Positions 26,301 to 35,060 of a DNA stretch of 64,000 nt are shown piece after piece. Source of the stretch: DASRTE01 sp035656095 (GTDB taxonomy: Bacteria > Actinomycetota > Actinomycetes > Jiangellales > Jiangellaceae). Every line of letters starts with the position of its first letter. The first letter of the stretch is position 1. The notes under the pieces are model-generated. The model was given only the letters and a program-made list of their open reading frames with translations, had not been told where the DNA came from and made no database searches. The position numbers and the translations under genes were made by a program. The stretch covers positions 1 through 64,000 of the forward strand of contig DASRTE010000005.1 of assembly GCA_035656095.1 (NCBI GenBank), given 5' to 3'.

Positions 26301-26552
26301 GCGCCGGCGGATCCTGGCGGCGAGCTCGCGGGCGGCCTTGCGGGTGAACGTCAGCCCCAGCACCTGCTCGGGCCGCACCTGGCCGGACGCGACCAGCCAG
26401 ACCACCCGGGCAGCCATCGTCTCGGTCTTGCCCGACCCCGCTCCGGCGACGACGACGCCCGGGGCGAGCGGCGCCGCGATGACGGCCGCCTGCTCGGCCG
26501 TCGGCGGCGGCTGCCCCAGCCGTGCGGCCAGCTGCGCCGGTGTGAGCGTCAC
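23361..26552 (-). CDS. adnB: AdnB: helicase-nuclease subunit of the AdnAB resection machine
   Basis: 1063-aa UvrD-like motor fused to a RecB-type nuclease. Motif I VVVAGAGSGKTETMAARVVW, motif II LLDEYQDTSHAQLVLL, motif III VGDPCQSIYGWRGA, motif V LTVHGAKGLEWDAVFVAGLV and motif VI YVAATRARG are intact. The C-terminal PD-(D/E)xK nuclease has VEVVDWKTGRPP and IQLAAYRLA. With AdnA it forms the actinobacterial end-resection helicase-nuclease for double-strand breaks (Rv3201c-Rv3202c). The GTG start overlaps the adnA stop (GTGA at 26549-26552), showing tight coupling. The frame is open far upstream within adnA, but that part is a shadow. Confidence 0.95.
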   Translation of the reverse strand: MTLTPAQLAARLGQPPPTAEQAAVIAAPLAPGVVVAGAGSGKTETMAARVVWLVASGQVRPEQVLGLTFTRKAARELAARIRRRLGQLAAHGVLDAALTADPTVLDGEPTVVTYDALAGRIVGEHALRLGREPTARLVTEAVAWQYATRVVEAYAGEMDHVTHAPSTVAEQALSLHGDLSGHLVDPSRLIDVARELRAEVDALPTVPRMRGPYYQEVRDALAVQDARAQLVPLVEAFRSLKRANEVVDFGDQAELAARLAVDFPEVGAGERERFSVVLLDEYQDTSHAQLVLLRALFGGGHAVTAVGDPCQSIYGWRGASAGTLTTFRREFRAGTGADAEQSALTTSFRNGERILSVANRLAEPLRAEGLDVPVLSSFEGRAGGDVVVSLHLTADDEAADVARRARAYWDGSAERRSAAVLVRNRSQIPRIDAALRAAGLPVQVVGVGGLLATPEVGDVVATLRVIADPARGDALMRLLTGARWRIGPRDLDALARWSRVLVRGDHAPDADPDEVDDRSIVDALDSLPRDGWFSADGGRRLAGLSGELRALRRRSGQPLPDLVHDVERTLGLDVEVAAGLRAGGRTNLDRFLDVVTEFAASGEAPTLSAFLAYLDAAEIAERGLRPGEVEVLGDQIQVLTVHGAKGLEWDAVFVAGLVDGVFPAGHATDRAWLGGPGELPYPLRGDLAALPVFGLDGARDQQDARDAVRHFVQECGRAGRLEERRLAYVAATRARGLLVCSGYLWGDGKLARVPSAFLTEIREACAAGAGAVGVWVDDPGEVNPLADLVDDLHWPYDPLAGRRAAVEEGAALIRAAGTGDDAADLLAEAEIAAAAAEWDDEVATLLAERDRSAMERPVEVPLPEHLSVSRLVQLRDDARGLARDIRRPVPRAPAPLARRGTLFHAWLESRWGNPRLLDVDELPGSADEGAAHDRELASLQDAFLASEWAGRTPVEVEAPFELLIAGVLVRGRADAVFPADGDGVEVVDWKTGRPPRSPAEETVRAIQLAAYRLAFARLRGLPLTRVGAAFHHVRENLTVRPVDLLDETALDALIRSVPVVRTA

Positions 26553-29500
26553 GGCGTCACCTGCGCGCCTTCGGGATGGGCCGGGCACGAGGGCCGGGCG
26601 GGACAGTAGCCGCACCAGGTGGTGCGCTCGGCCCGGAAGACCGCGCCGGCCATGCCCTCGGCCGTTCGGGCGAGCAGAGAGCCCGCCCAGCCGGGATCGT
26701 CGGCGTCGGCCAGCGGGGGCTGGACCTGCTCGCGCGCGCCGGCCTTGGCGGCTCCCAACTGGACCAGGCTCGCACCACCGGACCGGCGCTCGGGTGCGGC
26801 CAGCTCGTCGAAGGCCCCGTGCTCGACGGCGAGCTGGTAGGCGGCGAGCTGAGGGTGGACAGCGAGGTCGTCGTCCCTGACCGCGGACCTGCCGGTCTTG
26901 AGGTCGACGACGACCAGTCGACCCTGCTCGTCGCGCTCGAGCCGGTCGACCCGCCCGACCAGGCGGGCCCGGCCGATCTCCACATCGAACGGCGCCTCGA
27001 CGGCGACGACCTTCCTCGGGTTGTCGGCCAGCCATCGCCCCAGCCGTTCGACCATGGGCCGGACCCGGTCGTGCTCGCGGCGGCCCACCCAGCCCGCACC
27101 GAGGCCGAGGCCGGGCCAGCGACGCTCGAACTCCTCGACCAGCCGCGCCTCGGACCAGTCGTGCGTGGCCGCCTGCTCGGCCAGGTCGTGGACCAGTGCG
27201 CCGACGCCGACGCGGGTGGTGTCGGTGTCGGTGGCACCGCACGCCTTGAGCAGCCAGCGCAGCTCGCAGCGGTCGAACTCGTCGACCTTCGACGGCGAGA
27301 TCCGCACGGGTTCGCCCGGAGCACGCAACGGGGCCGGGTCGGAGACCGTCCCCAGGCCGTACCACTGGCTCGGGGCAGCGCCGCGGACGCCGGCCGCCGA
27401 CAGTCGCGCCAGCTGCCGCGCCGCGCCCCGCCGCCGGGCGAGACCCTGCTGGGGGTCGCACACCACGCGGCGGAGCTCGGCGACGACGGACGGCAGGTCG
27501 AGCCCCCGGGGCACCCGCTCGATTGGTCGATCGGCGGCCGAGTGCGGGGCGGGCGGTTCGAGATCGTCGAGGAAGCGGGAGGGCTGCGTGTCCTCGTCGG
27601 CGACGGCCGTGACGAGTAGCGTCCGCCGCGCCCGCGACGTCGCGACGTAGAACAACCGCCGTTCCTCGGCCATCCGCGCGCTCTGTCGCGCCACCGGGGA
27701 GTCGGGCCGGCCGGCGACGAGGTCGACGAGGGTCTCGGTACCGAGCAGGCCGCCGCGCACGCGGAGATCGGGCCATACGCCCTCGTGCACGCCGGTCACC
27801 GCGACCACGTCCCACTCCAGTCCCTTGGCCGCATGTGCGGTCATGAGCTGGACGGCCGGGCCCGCGGGTGCAGCGACTGACAAGGTGTCGGCCGGGATCT
27901 GCTGGCCACGCAGATGCTCGAGAAAGCCGGCCGGCCCCTCGCCCGGCAGGCGGTCGACGTACCGGGCGACGGCTTCGAACAGAGCCACCACCGCGTCGAG
28001 GTCACGGTCGGCAGCCGCAGCGGCCGGGCCAACGGCCAACGCCGCCGCGGACCACCGCGCGGACAGGCCGGTGCCGGACCACACGGCCCACAGCACGTCC
28101 TCTGCCGTGGCGCCGGCCCTGCCCGCCGCCGCCCGGGCGGCGCGGATCAGCCGGGCCAAGGAGACGACCGGTGCGACCGCTGCCGGGTGCAACGGCGTCA
28201 GCACCTCGGGGCGGTCGAGCGCCTCGACGAGTAGTTCGGCCGATGAGCGGACGCCATCGGTCGCGAGCTCGTGGGATCGCAACTCCTGCCGCAGGCGCCG
28301 CAGTGCGAGCGGATCGGCTTCTCCCAACGGGCCTGTGATCAGCGAGAACGCGAGGTCGGGATCGAGCGGCCGGCCGGTGGCCACCGCCAGCAGATCGAGC
28401 AACGCCCGGACCGGTGGCTGGTCGGCCAGCGGCACCTCGTCGATGCGCACGGCGACCGGGACGCCGGCGCCGGTAAGCCCGCGGCGCAGCACGGGCAGTG
28501 CCCCTGCCGTGCGGACCAGGACCGCCATCGACCCCCAGGGCACGCCGCCGAGCAGGTGGGCCTCTCGTAGCCGGCCGGCGACGAACGCCGCCTCCTGGCT
28601 CGCGCTGGACAGGACGTGCACGGACACCTCGCCGGGCGGGTCCGCCTCGCCCGGTGTCACGACGCGGTGCCCTCGCGGGCCGCCCATCCGGGCGGCGATC
28701 CGCCGGGTGGCCGCGAGCAGCACCGGCCCGGATCGGCGTGACACGTCCAGCGCAACGACCCGTGCGGGTGAGCCGTCGGCCGCCGGAAAGCGGTCGGGGA
28801 AACGCCGGATCCCCTCGACCTCGGCGCCCCGGAACGCGTAGATGGACTGGTCCGGGTCGCCGACGACGACCAGGTCGCGGCCGCCGCCGGCGAGCAGCAC
28901 GAGCAGCTCCTCCTGCGCCGGATCGGAGTCCTGGTACTCGTCGACGACCACGAATGCGCGGGCGTCGCGCTCGCGGGCGAGCAGCCCGGCGTCACCGCGG
29001 AGCAGGTCGACCGCCGCCCGGACCAGCTCGGCCGGGTCGTACGCCGGGGGGTGCCGAAGGCCCGTGACCCCTGCGTACTGGCGGGCGAAGCGGGCTACGG
29101 CGGTCCAGCCCTCATGTCGGTACCGGTGACCGAGCAGGGCCAGCTGGTCCGGGCCGATCCGGCGTTCGGCCGCCCGCATGAGCAGGTCGCGCAGCTGTTC
29201 GGCGAACCCGCGCGTGGTCAGCGCCGGACGCAGGTCTGAGGGCCAGTACTCGGCACCGAGCTCTTCCACGTCGCCGTGGAGCAGCTCGCGGATCAGCAGG
29301 TCCTGCTCGGCGCCGGTGAGCAGCCGGGGCGCAGGTTCACCGCGGAGGACCGCCTCTCGGCGCAGGAGGCCGAAGGCATAGGAGTGGAAGGTGCGGGCCA
29401 GCGGCTCGCGTACGGTGCGGGCCAACCGCCCGGCGATCCGCTGCCGAAGCTCGTCGGCTGCGCGACGGCTGAACGTGAGGGCGAGAACGTGCTCGGGATC

Positions 29501-29689
29501 GACACCGTCGCACTCGATCCGGTCGACGACCGCCTCCACCAGCGTGGTCGTCTTCCCGGTGCCCGGTCCGGCGAGCACGAGCAGCGGACCGCCGCGATAC
29601 TCGACCACCGCGCGCTGCGCAGCGTCGAGCGTGGGAGCGGACACGGGTTCGCGCGGCGTTCGCACCAGTCGGACGTCCGGCCGCCCCAC
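26549..29689 (-). CDS. adnA: AdnA: helicase-nuclease subunit of AdnAB
   Basis: 1046-aa UvrD-like motor plus RecB-type nuclease. Motif I LLVLAGPGTGKTTTLVEAVV, motif II FVVVDEYQDSDPAQEEL, motif III GDPDQSIYAFRGA, motif V TAHAAKGLEWDVVAVTGVHE and motif VI VATSRARR. The C-terminal nuclease shows RLVVVDLKTGRSA and PQLAAYQLAVEHG. Four cysteines (one in DRCELRWLLKAC, the rest in TWCGYCPARPSCP) match the iron-sulfur staple of AddB/AdnA-type nucleases. It is first in the operon with adnB. GTG start at 29689. Confidence 0.95.
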   Translation of the reverse strand: MGRPDVRLVRTPREPVSAPTLDAAQRAVVEYRGGPLLVLAGPGTGKTTTLVEAVVDRIECDGVDPEHVLALTFSRRAADELRQRIAGRLARTVREPLARTFHSYAFGLLRREAVLRGEPAPRLLTGAEQDLLIRELLHGDVEELGAEYWPSDLRPALTTRGFAEQLRDLLMRAAERRIGPDQLALLGHRYRHEGWTAVARFARQYAGVTGLRHPPAYDPAELVRAAVDLLRGDAGLLARERDARAFVVVDEYQDSDPAQEELLVLLAGGGRDLVVVGDPDQSIYAFRGAEVEGIRRFPDRFPAADGSPARVVALDVSRRSGPVLLAATRRIAARMGGPRGHRVVTPGEADPPGEVSVHVLSSASQEAAFVAGRLREAHLLGGVPWGSMAVLVRTAGALPVLRRGLTGAGVPVAVRIDEVPLADQPPVRALLDLLAVATGRPLDPDLAFSLITGPLGEADPLALRRLRQELRSHELATDGVRSSAELLVEALDRPEVLTPLHPAAVAPVVSLARLIRAARAAAGRAGATAEDVLWAVWSGTGLSARWSAAALAVGPAAAAADRDLDAVVALFEAVARYVDRLPGEGPAGFLEHLRGQQIPADTLSVAAPAGPAVQLMTAHAAKGLEWDVVAVTGVHEGVWPDLRVRGGLLGTETLVDLVAGRPDSPVARQSARMAEERRLFYVATSRARRTLLVTAVADEDTQPSRFLDDLEPPAPHSAADRPIERVPRGLDLPSVVAELRRVVCDPQQGLARRRGAARQLARLSAAGVRGAAPSQWYGLGTVSDPAPLRAPGEPVRISPSKVDEFDRCELRWLLKACGATDTDTTRVGVGALVHDLAEQAATHDWSEARLVEEFERRWPGLGLGAGWVGRREHDRVRPMVERLGRWLADNPRKVVAVEAPFDVEIGRARLVGRVDRLERDEQGRLVVVDLKTGRSAVRDDDLAVHPQLAAYQLAVEHGAFDELAAPERRSGGASLVQLGAAKAGAREQVQPPLADADDPGWAGSLLARTAEGMAGAVFRAERTTWCGYCPARPSCPAHPEGAQVTP

Positions 29690-29777
29690 TACTCCCCCCA
29701 GCGTTGTCGGAACTCCGACATCCCATCACGACCGGCGGACAACCGCGGCCCCCGACGTGCCCGGCCCATCGGGTCGA

Positions 29778-30101
29778 TCAACGAGCACGCGTCGGACGGG
29801 GGCGCCACGCGGCGCGGCGGACGTCCACGCGGGTCCGGTCGGGGCTCAACGGACAGCCCTCCGCGACCAGCTCCCGCAGCGCGGCGACCTCGTGGCCCGG
29901 CGGGAGCCGTCCGGAGGCCGTCACGACTCGCCACCACGGCACCGCGCCGCCGTAACTGGCCATGACGGCGCCGACCAGCCGTGGACCGCCCCGCGCCAAC
30001 GACTCCCCGACGACCTCCGCGACCGTGCCGTACGCCATCACCCGTCCGGCCGGTATCCGCTCGACCACGCTCAGCACGGCTTCGACGTACTCGTCGTCCA
30101 C
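29778..30101 (-). CDS. MGMT-like alkyltransferase-like protein (no catalytic Cys)
   Basis: 107-aa protein with the DNA-binding fold of O6-alkylguanine-DNA alkyltransferase: VVERIPAGRVMAYGTVAEVV, RLVGAVMAS and VPWWRVVTASGRLPPG. The active-site PCHR motif of MGMT is absent (PWWRVV in the equivalent place), so it is an ATL-type protein that would flag alkyl lesions to nucleotide excision repair rather than remove them. Same position as Rv3204, next to adnAB. GTG start at 30101, divergent from the flippase-like gene. Confidence 0.9.
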   Translation of the reverse strand: MDDEYVEAVLSVVERIPAGRVMAYGTVAEVVGESLARGGPRLVGAVMASYGGAVPWWRVVTASGRLPPGHEVAALRELVAEGCPLSPDRTRVDVRRAAWRPRPTRAR

Positions 30102-30193
30102 GCGGCTATCGTGCCGCGTGGGATCACGCCGCGCGCGCTCCGGCCGCGCATGGTCGGTGCTCGGCGCGGCCCGGCATGGAACGATCGAGGTCG

Positions 30194-32620
30194 ATGGCGG
30201 ACACCGACGTGGCGAAACCGCGGATTCCGGTCCGGGAGATCCCGGTCGAGGAGCCTCCGCTGCCTCGCCGTGCCCGCAGGCCGATGGACATCGCCCGGCT
30301 CGTCCTCACGACCGCCGGTGTGGCCGCGATCGTGGGACTGGCCGTCGTCGCGGCTCAGACGCTCTCCGGCCTCGGCGACGACCTCGAGGAGCTCGGCAGT
30401 CGCGTGCCGGGGGGGCTCATCCAGATCCTGGCGTGGGCGGCCAGCCTGGTCGGCATCGTGCTCCCTCCGCTGCTGGTCGTCCTGCTCATGGTGCGCGGCC
30501 GGCTGCGGACCACGGTGGAGGTCCTCGTCGCCGGCGTCGTGGCCGCCGTCGTCGCCGCACTGGTCTCGCTCTGGCTGATCAACTCGGCACCTGACGTGCT
30601 CGCCGACGCCTTCGGCACCGCGTCGTTCATGCCCACCGACCCGGCCGAGGTGGTGACCGACGAGCAGGCCGGACCGGTACCCCCGTATCCAGCTCTGCTC
30701 GTCGCGATCACCACCGTCACCGCATGGCTGGACATGAAGCTCGTCCGTCAGGCGGCGTTGTTCGCGATCAGTGCGAGCCTGGCGGTCGGCCTGCTCAGCG
30801 GCACCGCGTCGGTCGCCGGCACCGCACTCGCGGTCGGTATCGGCCACCTCGTGGGCCTCGGTGTGCGGCTGGTCAGCGGCCGGCCCTCGACCGCGCCGGA
30901 CGGCCGAGCGGTCGCGGCCATGCTTCAGGCCGAGGGCTACGACGTTCGCAGCGTCCGCGCCGACCAGGTCGACCAGCACCGCCGCTACGTCGTCGAAACC
31001 GGCCACGGCCCGCTCGGAGTTCTGGTGCTCGACCGGGAGAACGAGGGCGCCGGGATGCTGGGCCGCCTGATCGCCCAGCTCCGCACCCGGGAGGAGGTAC
31101 TGCCCCGCGAGGCCGTCGCCATGCGCGCCGCGCTCGACCAGACGGCGCTGCTCTCGCTGGCCGTCAGCCAGGCCGGTGCGCGCACGCCTCGCCTGCGCAA
31201 GGCGCTCAAGGTCGGCGCCGACGCGGTCGCTCTCGTCTACGACCACGTCCCGGGCCGGCCCCTGTCCGATGTTCCTGCGGACGAGATCACCGACGACATG
31301 CTCCACGACCTGTGGAGGCAGCTGAAGCGGCTGCACGAGAACCAGATCGCCCATCGTCGACTGTCCGGACGATCCATTCTCATCGGTGACGACGGCCACG
31401 TCTGGCTCCTCAACCCGTCCGGTGGTGAGATCGCCGCACCCGACCTGGCATCCCGGGTCGACCTGGCGCAGGCGCTGGTCGCCGTCGGCCTGGTGGTCGG
31501 GGCCGAGCGTGCGGTCGCCACCGCGTTCGACGTGCTCGGCCCCGATCGGGTGGCTTCCGCCGTCCCGCTGCTGCAGCCGATCGCACTCGCTCGCCTGACC
31601 CGCCGCGGGCTCAAGGGCAGGCGTTCCCTGCTCAGCCAGTTGCGCGACGGTGTGGTCGCGCGAGCGGACGTGACGGAGTCCGAGGTCATCCGGGTCGAAC
31701 GGCTCCGCCCGCTGTCATTGCTGACCGGGCTCGGCGCTGTCGTCGCCGTCTACCTCGTCGGCACCCAGCTCACCGAGGCTCCACTCACGTCGCTGATCGC
31801 CGACGTCCAATGGGTCTGGGTCGGGGTCGCCGTCGTGTCGATGATCTTGAGCTTCGTCGGGGCCACCTGGGCCCTGCTCGGGTTCGTTCCGGAGCGGGTG
31901 CCGTTCTGGCGCACGTTCGGTGCCCAGGTGTCGCTCGGCTTCGTCCGCCTCATCGCTCCGGCGACCGTGGGAAATGCCGCGATCAACATCAGGCTGTTGA
32001 CCCGGGCCGGCGTTTCCGGCCCGCTGGCCGCGGCGAGCGTCGCCGCCAACCAGGTAGGCAACGTCGCCGTCTCCATCCCGTTGATCATCGTGCTGGGCAT
32101 CGCGACCGGATCGTCCGCCGCCGCGGGCCTCGAGCCCTCACCCACGACCCTCGCGATCGTCGGCGGGGTCGTCCTGCTCGCCGCCCTCCTCTTGCTCATG
32201 CCGCCGATCCGGAGCCGGGCCAGGGTGCTGTGGCTGGATTTCGCCGCGCGAGGGTTGCCCCGCCTGCTCGACGTGCTCGTCAAACCCCGCAAGCTCGCCG
32301 AGGCCGCAGGCGGGATCCTGCTCCAGGCCGCTGCACTGGTCTTCTGCTTCTATGCATCGCTGCAGGCGCTCAGCATCGACGTCAACATCGCGGCGCTCGC
32401 CGTGGTGCAGCTGGTCGGCAACACGGTCGGAACGGCCGTTCCGACCCCGGGTGGTCTCGGTGCGGTCGAGGCGGCCCTGACCGCCGGCCTCACGGCGCTC
32501 GGCGTCAGCAGCGGCGTCGCCGTCTCCGGTGTGCTGCTGTTCCGGATCGTCTCGTTCTGGCTGCCGATCGCGCCCGGCTGGATCTGCTGGACGCAGATGC
32601 AGAAGCGCGGCCTGCTCTGA
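30194..32620 (+). CDS. Flippase-like membrane protein with degenerate kinase domain
   Basis: About 808 aa. Residues 30-180 carry several membrane segments (IARLVLTTAGVAAIVGLAVV onward). The middle, about 215-450, resembles an ABC1/choline-kinase-type fold but with altered catalytic motifs: HRRLSGRSILIGDDGHVWLL where a kinase would have HRDL...N and DFG, and LLNPSG instead of the DFG. The C-terminal 330 residues are the lysylphosphatidylglycerol-synthase/UPF0104 flippase-like bundle (VGNAAINIRLLTRAGVSG, NTVGTAVPTPGGLGAVEAAL). It probably moves or senses a lipid. ATG at 30194 is chosen with a weak GAGG ahead; ATG at 30176 is possible. Confidence 0.85.
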   Translation: MADTDVAKPRIPVREIPVEEPPLPRRARRPMDIARLVLTTAGVAAIVGLAVVAAQTLSGLGDDLEELGSRVPGGLIQILAWAASLVGIVLPPLLVVLLMVRGRLRTTVEVLVAGVVAAVVAALVSLWLINSAPDVLADAFGTASFMPTDPAEVVTDEQAGPVPPYPALLVAITTVTAWLDMKLVRQAALFAISASLAVGLLSGTASVAGTALAVGIGHLVGLGVRLVSGRPSTAPDGRAVAAMLQAEGYDVRSVRADQVDQHRRYVVETGHGPLGVLVLDRENEGAGMLGRLIAQLRTREEVLPREAVAMRAALDQTALLSLAVSQAGARTPRLRKALKVGADAVALVYDHVPGRPLSDVPADEITDDMLHDLWRQLKRLHENQIAHRRLSGRSILIGDDGHVWLLNPSGGEIAAPDLASRVDLAQALVAVGLVVGAERAVATAFDVLGPDRVASAVPLLQPIALARLTRRGLKGRRSLLSQLRDGVVARADVTESEVIRVERLRPLSLLTGLGAVVAVYLVGTQLTEAPLTSLIADVQWVWVGVAVVSMILSFVGATWALLGFVPERVPFWRTFGAQVSLGFVRLIAPATVGNAAINIRLLTRAGVSGPLAAASVAANQVGNVAVSIPLIIVLGIATGSSAAAGLEPSPTTLAIVGGVVLLAALLLLMPPIRSRARVLWLDFAARGLPRLLDVLVKPRKLAEAAGGILLQAAALVFCFYASLQALSIDVNIAALAVVQLVGNTVGTAVPTPGGLGAVEAALTAGLTALGVSSGVAVSGVLLFRIVSFWLPIAPGWICWTQMQKRGLL

Positions 32621-32647
32621 GCCATCGTCCGCCGGCGCGGGCCGGGC

Positions 32648-33850
32648 TCAGTAGGAAGGCTGGCTGGGGTCGATCTGGTTGACCCAGGCCGCGACCCCAC
32701 CGCCGACGTGGACCGCGTCGGCGTACCCGGCGCCCTTCACCACAGCCAGCGCCTCCGCCGACCGCTGCCCCGTCTTGCAGTGCAAGATGATCTGGCGGTC
32801 GGACGGGAGCTTCTCCAGAGCGTCGCCGGTGAGAAACTCGCCCTTGGGGACCAACACGGCACCGGGGATGCGGTTGATCTCGAACTCGTTCGGCTCGCGG
32901 ACGTCGACCAGCACGAACTCGCGCTCGCCGCGATCGCGCGCCGCCAGCCAGTCGGCCAGCGTGCGCACCGAGATGGTCGCGTCGACCGCCGCCTCCGCGG
33001 CTTCCTCGCTGATGGCGCCGCAGAACGCGTCGTAGTCGATCAATTCGGTGACCGTCGGGTTCTCGCCGCAGATCGCGCACTGCGGGTCCTTGCGCACGTT
33101 GACCGTGCGGTACGACATCTCCAACGCGTCGTACACCATGAGCCGGCCGATCAGCGGATCGCCGACACCGGTCAGGAGCTTGATGGCCTCCGTGACCTGG
33201 ATCGAACCGACGGACGCGCACAGCACGCCGAGCACACCGCCTTCGGCGCACGACGGCACCATGCCCGGCGGCGGGGGCTCCGGGTACAGGCATCGATAGC
33301 AGGGCGCCGTCCCTCCGGGGGCAGCTGCCCAGAACACGCTTGCCTGCCCGTCGAAGCGGTAGATCGATCCCCAGACGTATGGCTTGCCGAGCAGCACGGC
33401 GGCGTCGTTGACCAGGTAGCGGGTGGCGAAGTTGTCGGTCCCGTCGACGATGAGGTCGTAGTCGGTGAAGATGCGCATGACGTTGTCGTTGTCGAGACGC
33501 TCCTCGTGGACGACGACCGTGACGTAGGGGTTGATCTCCGCGACGCTCGCCTTGGCCGACAGCGCCTTCGGGATGCCGATGTCGGACTGGCCGTGGATCA
33601 CCTGTCGCTGCAGGTTCGACTCGTCGACCACGTCGAAGTCGACGACGCCGAGCGTTCCGACGCCGGCCGCGGCGAGGTACATCAGCGCGGGGGACCCGAG
33701 TCCACCGGCGCCGATCACGAGCACCCGGGCGTTCTTCAGCCGCTTCTGCCCCGCCATCCCCACCTCGGGGATGATCAGATGCCGGGAGTATCGGCGGACC
33801 TCGTCGACGCTCAGGTCGTCGGCAGGCTCGACCAGGGGTGGCAGCGACAC
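32648..33850 (-). CDS. moeZ: Adenylyltransferase/sulfurtransferase MoeZ
   Basis: 400-aa E1-like enzyme with a C-terminal rhodanese. VLVIGAGGLGSPALMYLAAA binds ATP, DFDVVDESNLQRQVIH is the adenylation core and two Cys pairs (CYRCLYPEPP and CAICGENP) hold zinc. The rhodanese active site is ILHCKTGQRSAEAL. MoeZ adenylates and thiocarboxylates MoaD- and CysO-type sulfur carriers (Rv3206c). GTG at 33850 fits: GGAGAG lies 6 bases upstream and homologues start MSLPPLVEP; the frame stays open to 34327. Divergent from the DUF5709-like gene. Confidence 0.95.
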   Translation of the reverse strand: MSLPPLVEPADDLSVDEVRRYSRHLIIPEVGMAGQKRLKNARVLVIGAGGLGSPALMYLAAAGVGTLGVVDFDVVDESNLQRQVIHGQSDIGIPKALSAKASVAEINPYVTVVVHEERLDNDNVMRIFTDYDLIVDGTDNFATRYLVNDAAVLLGKPYVWGSIYRFDGQASVFWAAAPGGTAPCYRCLYPEPPPPGMVPSCAEGGVLGVLCASVGSIQVTEAIKLLTGVGDPLIGRLMVYDALEMSYRTVNVRKDPQCAICGENPTVTELIDYDAFCGAISEEAAEAAVDATISVRTLADWLAARDRGEREFVLVDVREPNEFEINRIPGAVLVPKGEFLTGDALEKLPSDRQIILHCKTGQRSAEALAVVKGAGYADAVHVGGGVAAWVNQIDPSQPSY

Positions 33851-34021
33851 GTCGTCTCTCCGTAGCGTGGTTCCGGTCTCGACCTCGCCAACGGTGTCAC
33901 GCGGCTGCGCATTCCACCCCTCGGGTTCCATCCCGTGAGACGCGGGTTTCCACAGGGCAAGATCTTGCAGCCGCTGACCCGAGTAGTCTGACGATCTCGC
34001 CGATCGCGCAGGAGGCCGGCC

Positions 34022-34249
34022 ATGTCCGACAGCGACATCAGAGCAGACGACAGCGAGGACATCTGGTCGCCCGAGGGCTCTCCCGATCCCGGCGCCGTCG
34101 AGGCGCCCGAGGCCGACGCGGTCGAGCAACGGCAGGACGTCGTCGACCACGAACCCGACCGTCCCGAGAGCCTTCCCGACGACGTCAACCCGGCCGATGC
34201 GGTCGAGCAAGGACGTCCCGTCGGCTTCGACGAGGACGACTACCGCTGA
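34022..34249 (+). CDS. Small acidic DUF5709-like protein
   Basis: 75-aa, very acidic, low-complexity protein. It contains two copies of a DAVEQ motif (APEADAVEQRQD and NPADAVEQGRPV) and ends GFDEDDYR, the pattern of the actinobacterial DUF5709 family. Probably intrinsically disordered; function unknown. A strong AGGAGG lies 6 bases before the ATG. It precedes the TetR regulator on the same strand. Confidence 0.85.
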   Translation: MSDSDIRADDSEDIWSPEGSPDPGAVEAPEADAVEQRQDVVDHEPDRPESLPDDVNPADAVEQGRPVGFDEDDYR

Positions 34250-34316
34250 TCGCGTCGCCCCGAGGCCGGGTCTGCCCGGAGGTACGATCCGGCCAGCCGA
34301 CGCCGCGAGGAGCACC

Positions 34317-34943
34317 GTGACGAGCATGCCCGACCTGCCCGCGCGCGGCGTGCGCCTGCCTCGGACGGCACGCCGCGCCCAGCTCCTGCGAGCCGCGCGC
34401 GACGTGTTCGTCGCGAACGGCTACCACGCGGCGGCCATGGACGAGATCGCCGACCGAGCCGGTGTCAGCAAGCCGGTGCTCTACCAGCACTTCCCGGGCA
34501 AGCTCGACCTCTACCTCGCGCTCCTCGACGACAGCGGCGAAGAGCTGCTCCGGCGCCTGCACGCCGCACTGCGATCGACCGATGACAACAAGGAGCGCGT
34601 CACGGCGACGATCACCGCGTATTTCGCGTTCGTCGACGACCCGGCGGGCAGCTACCGGCTGCTGTTCGAGTCCGACCTCACCAACGAGGCGGCCGTCCGG
34701 GAGCGTCTCGACCGGCTCAACGCGGCCTGCGCGGACGAGATCGCCAAGATCATTGCCGAGGACACCGGTCTGCCGGTCGAAGAGTCCACCCTGCTGGCGA
34801 TCGGCCTCGTCGGGATCGCCCAGGTGACGGCGCGGTACTGGCTCGACGCCGAGGGTTCCATCCCCCGCGACGCCGCGGCCGGTCTGGTCGCCACTCTGGG
34901 GTGGCGGGGGATACGCGGGTTCCCCAAGCGCGAGGGTGGTTGA
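34317..34943 (+). CDS. TetR family transcriptional regulator
   Basis: 208-aa TetR repressor (Rv3208 type). The N-terminal helix-turn-helix spans RRAQLLRAARDVFVANGYHA and MDEIADRAGVSKPVLYQHFP, followed by a helical ligand domain with YRLLFESDLTNEAAVRERLD. GTG at 34317 has GAGGAG just upstream; an internal ATG is three codons on. The gene it controls is not shown by sequence; in mycobacteria the homologue also precedes the DUF3107 gene, 111 bp away here. Confidence 0.93.
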   Translation: MTSMPDLPARGVRLPRTARRAQLLRAARDVFVANGYHAAAMDEIADRAGVSKPVLYQHFPGKLDLYLALLDDSGEELLRRLHAALRSTDDNKERVTATITAYFAFVDDPAGSYRLLFESDLTNEAAVRERLDRLNAACADEIAKIIAEDTGLPVEESTLLAIGLVGIAQVTARYWLDAEGSIPRDAAAGLVATLGWRGIRGFPKREGG

Positions 34944-35060
34944 GCGTTCACCGAGGGCACATGCCGGTACACGGCGGACGGCTCCCGTCCTCGACTAGCC
35001 TGGCGATGCAGGGAGTCCGGGCGCGACCGGGGCGCCCACCGAGCACCGGAAGGGGTGACC

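Noticed and set aside
26553..27815. N-terminal extension of adnB on the minus strand within adnA
   Set aside because: It is a low-complexity Arg/Pro/Ala reading of adnA in another frame; the helicase begins at the GTG that overlaps the adnA stop.
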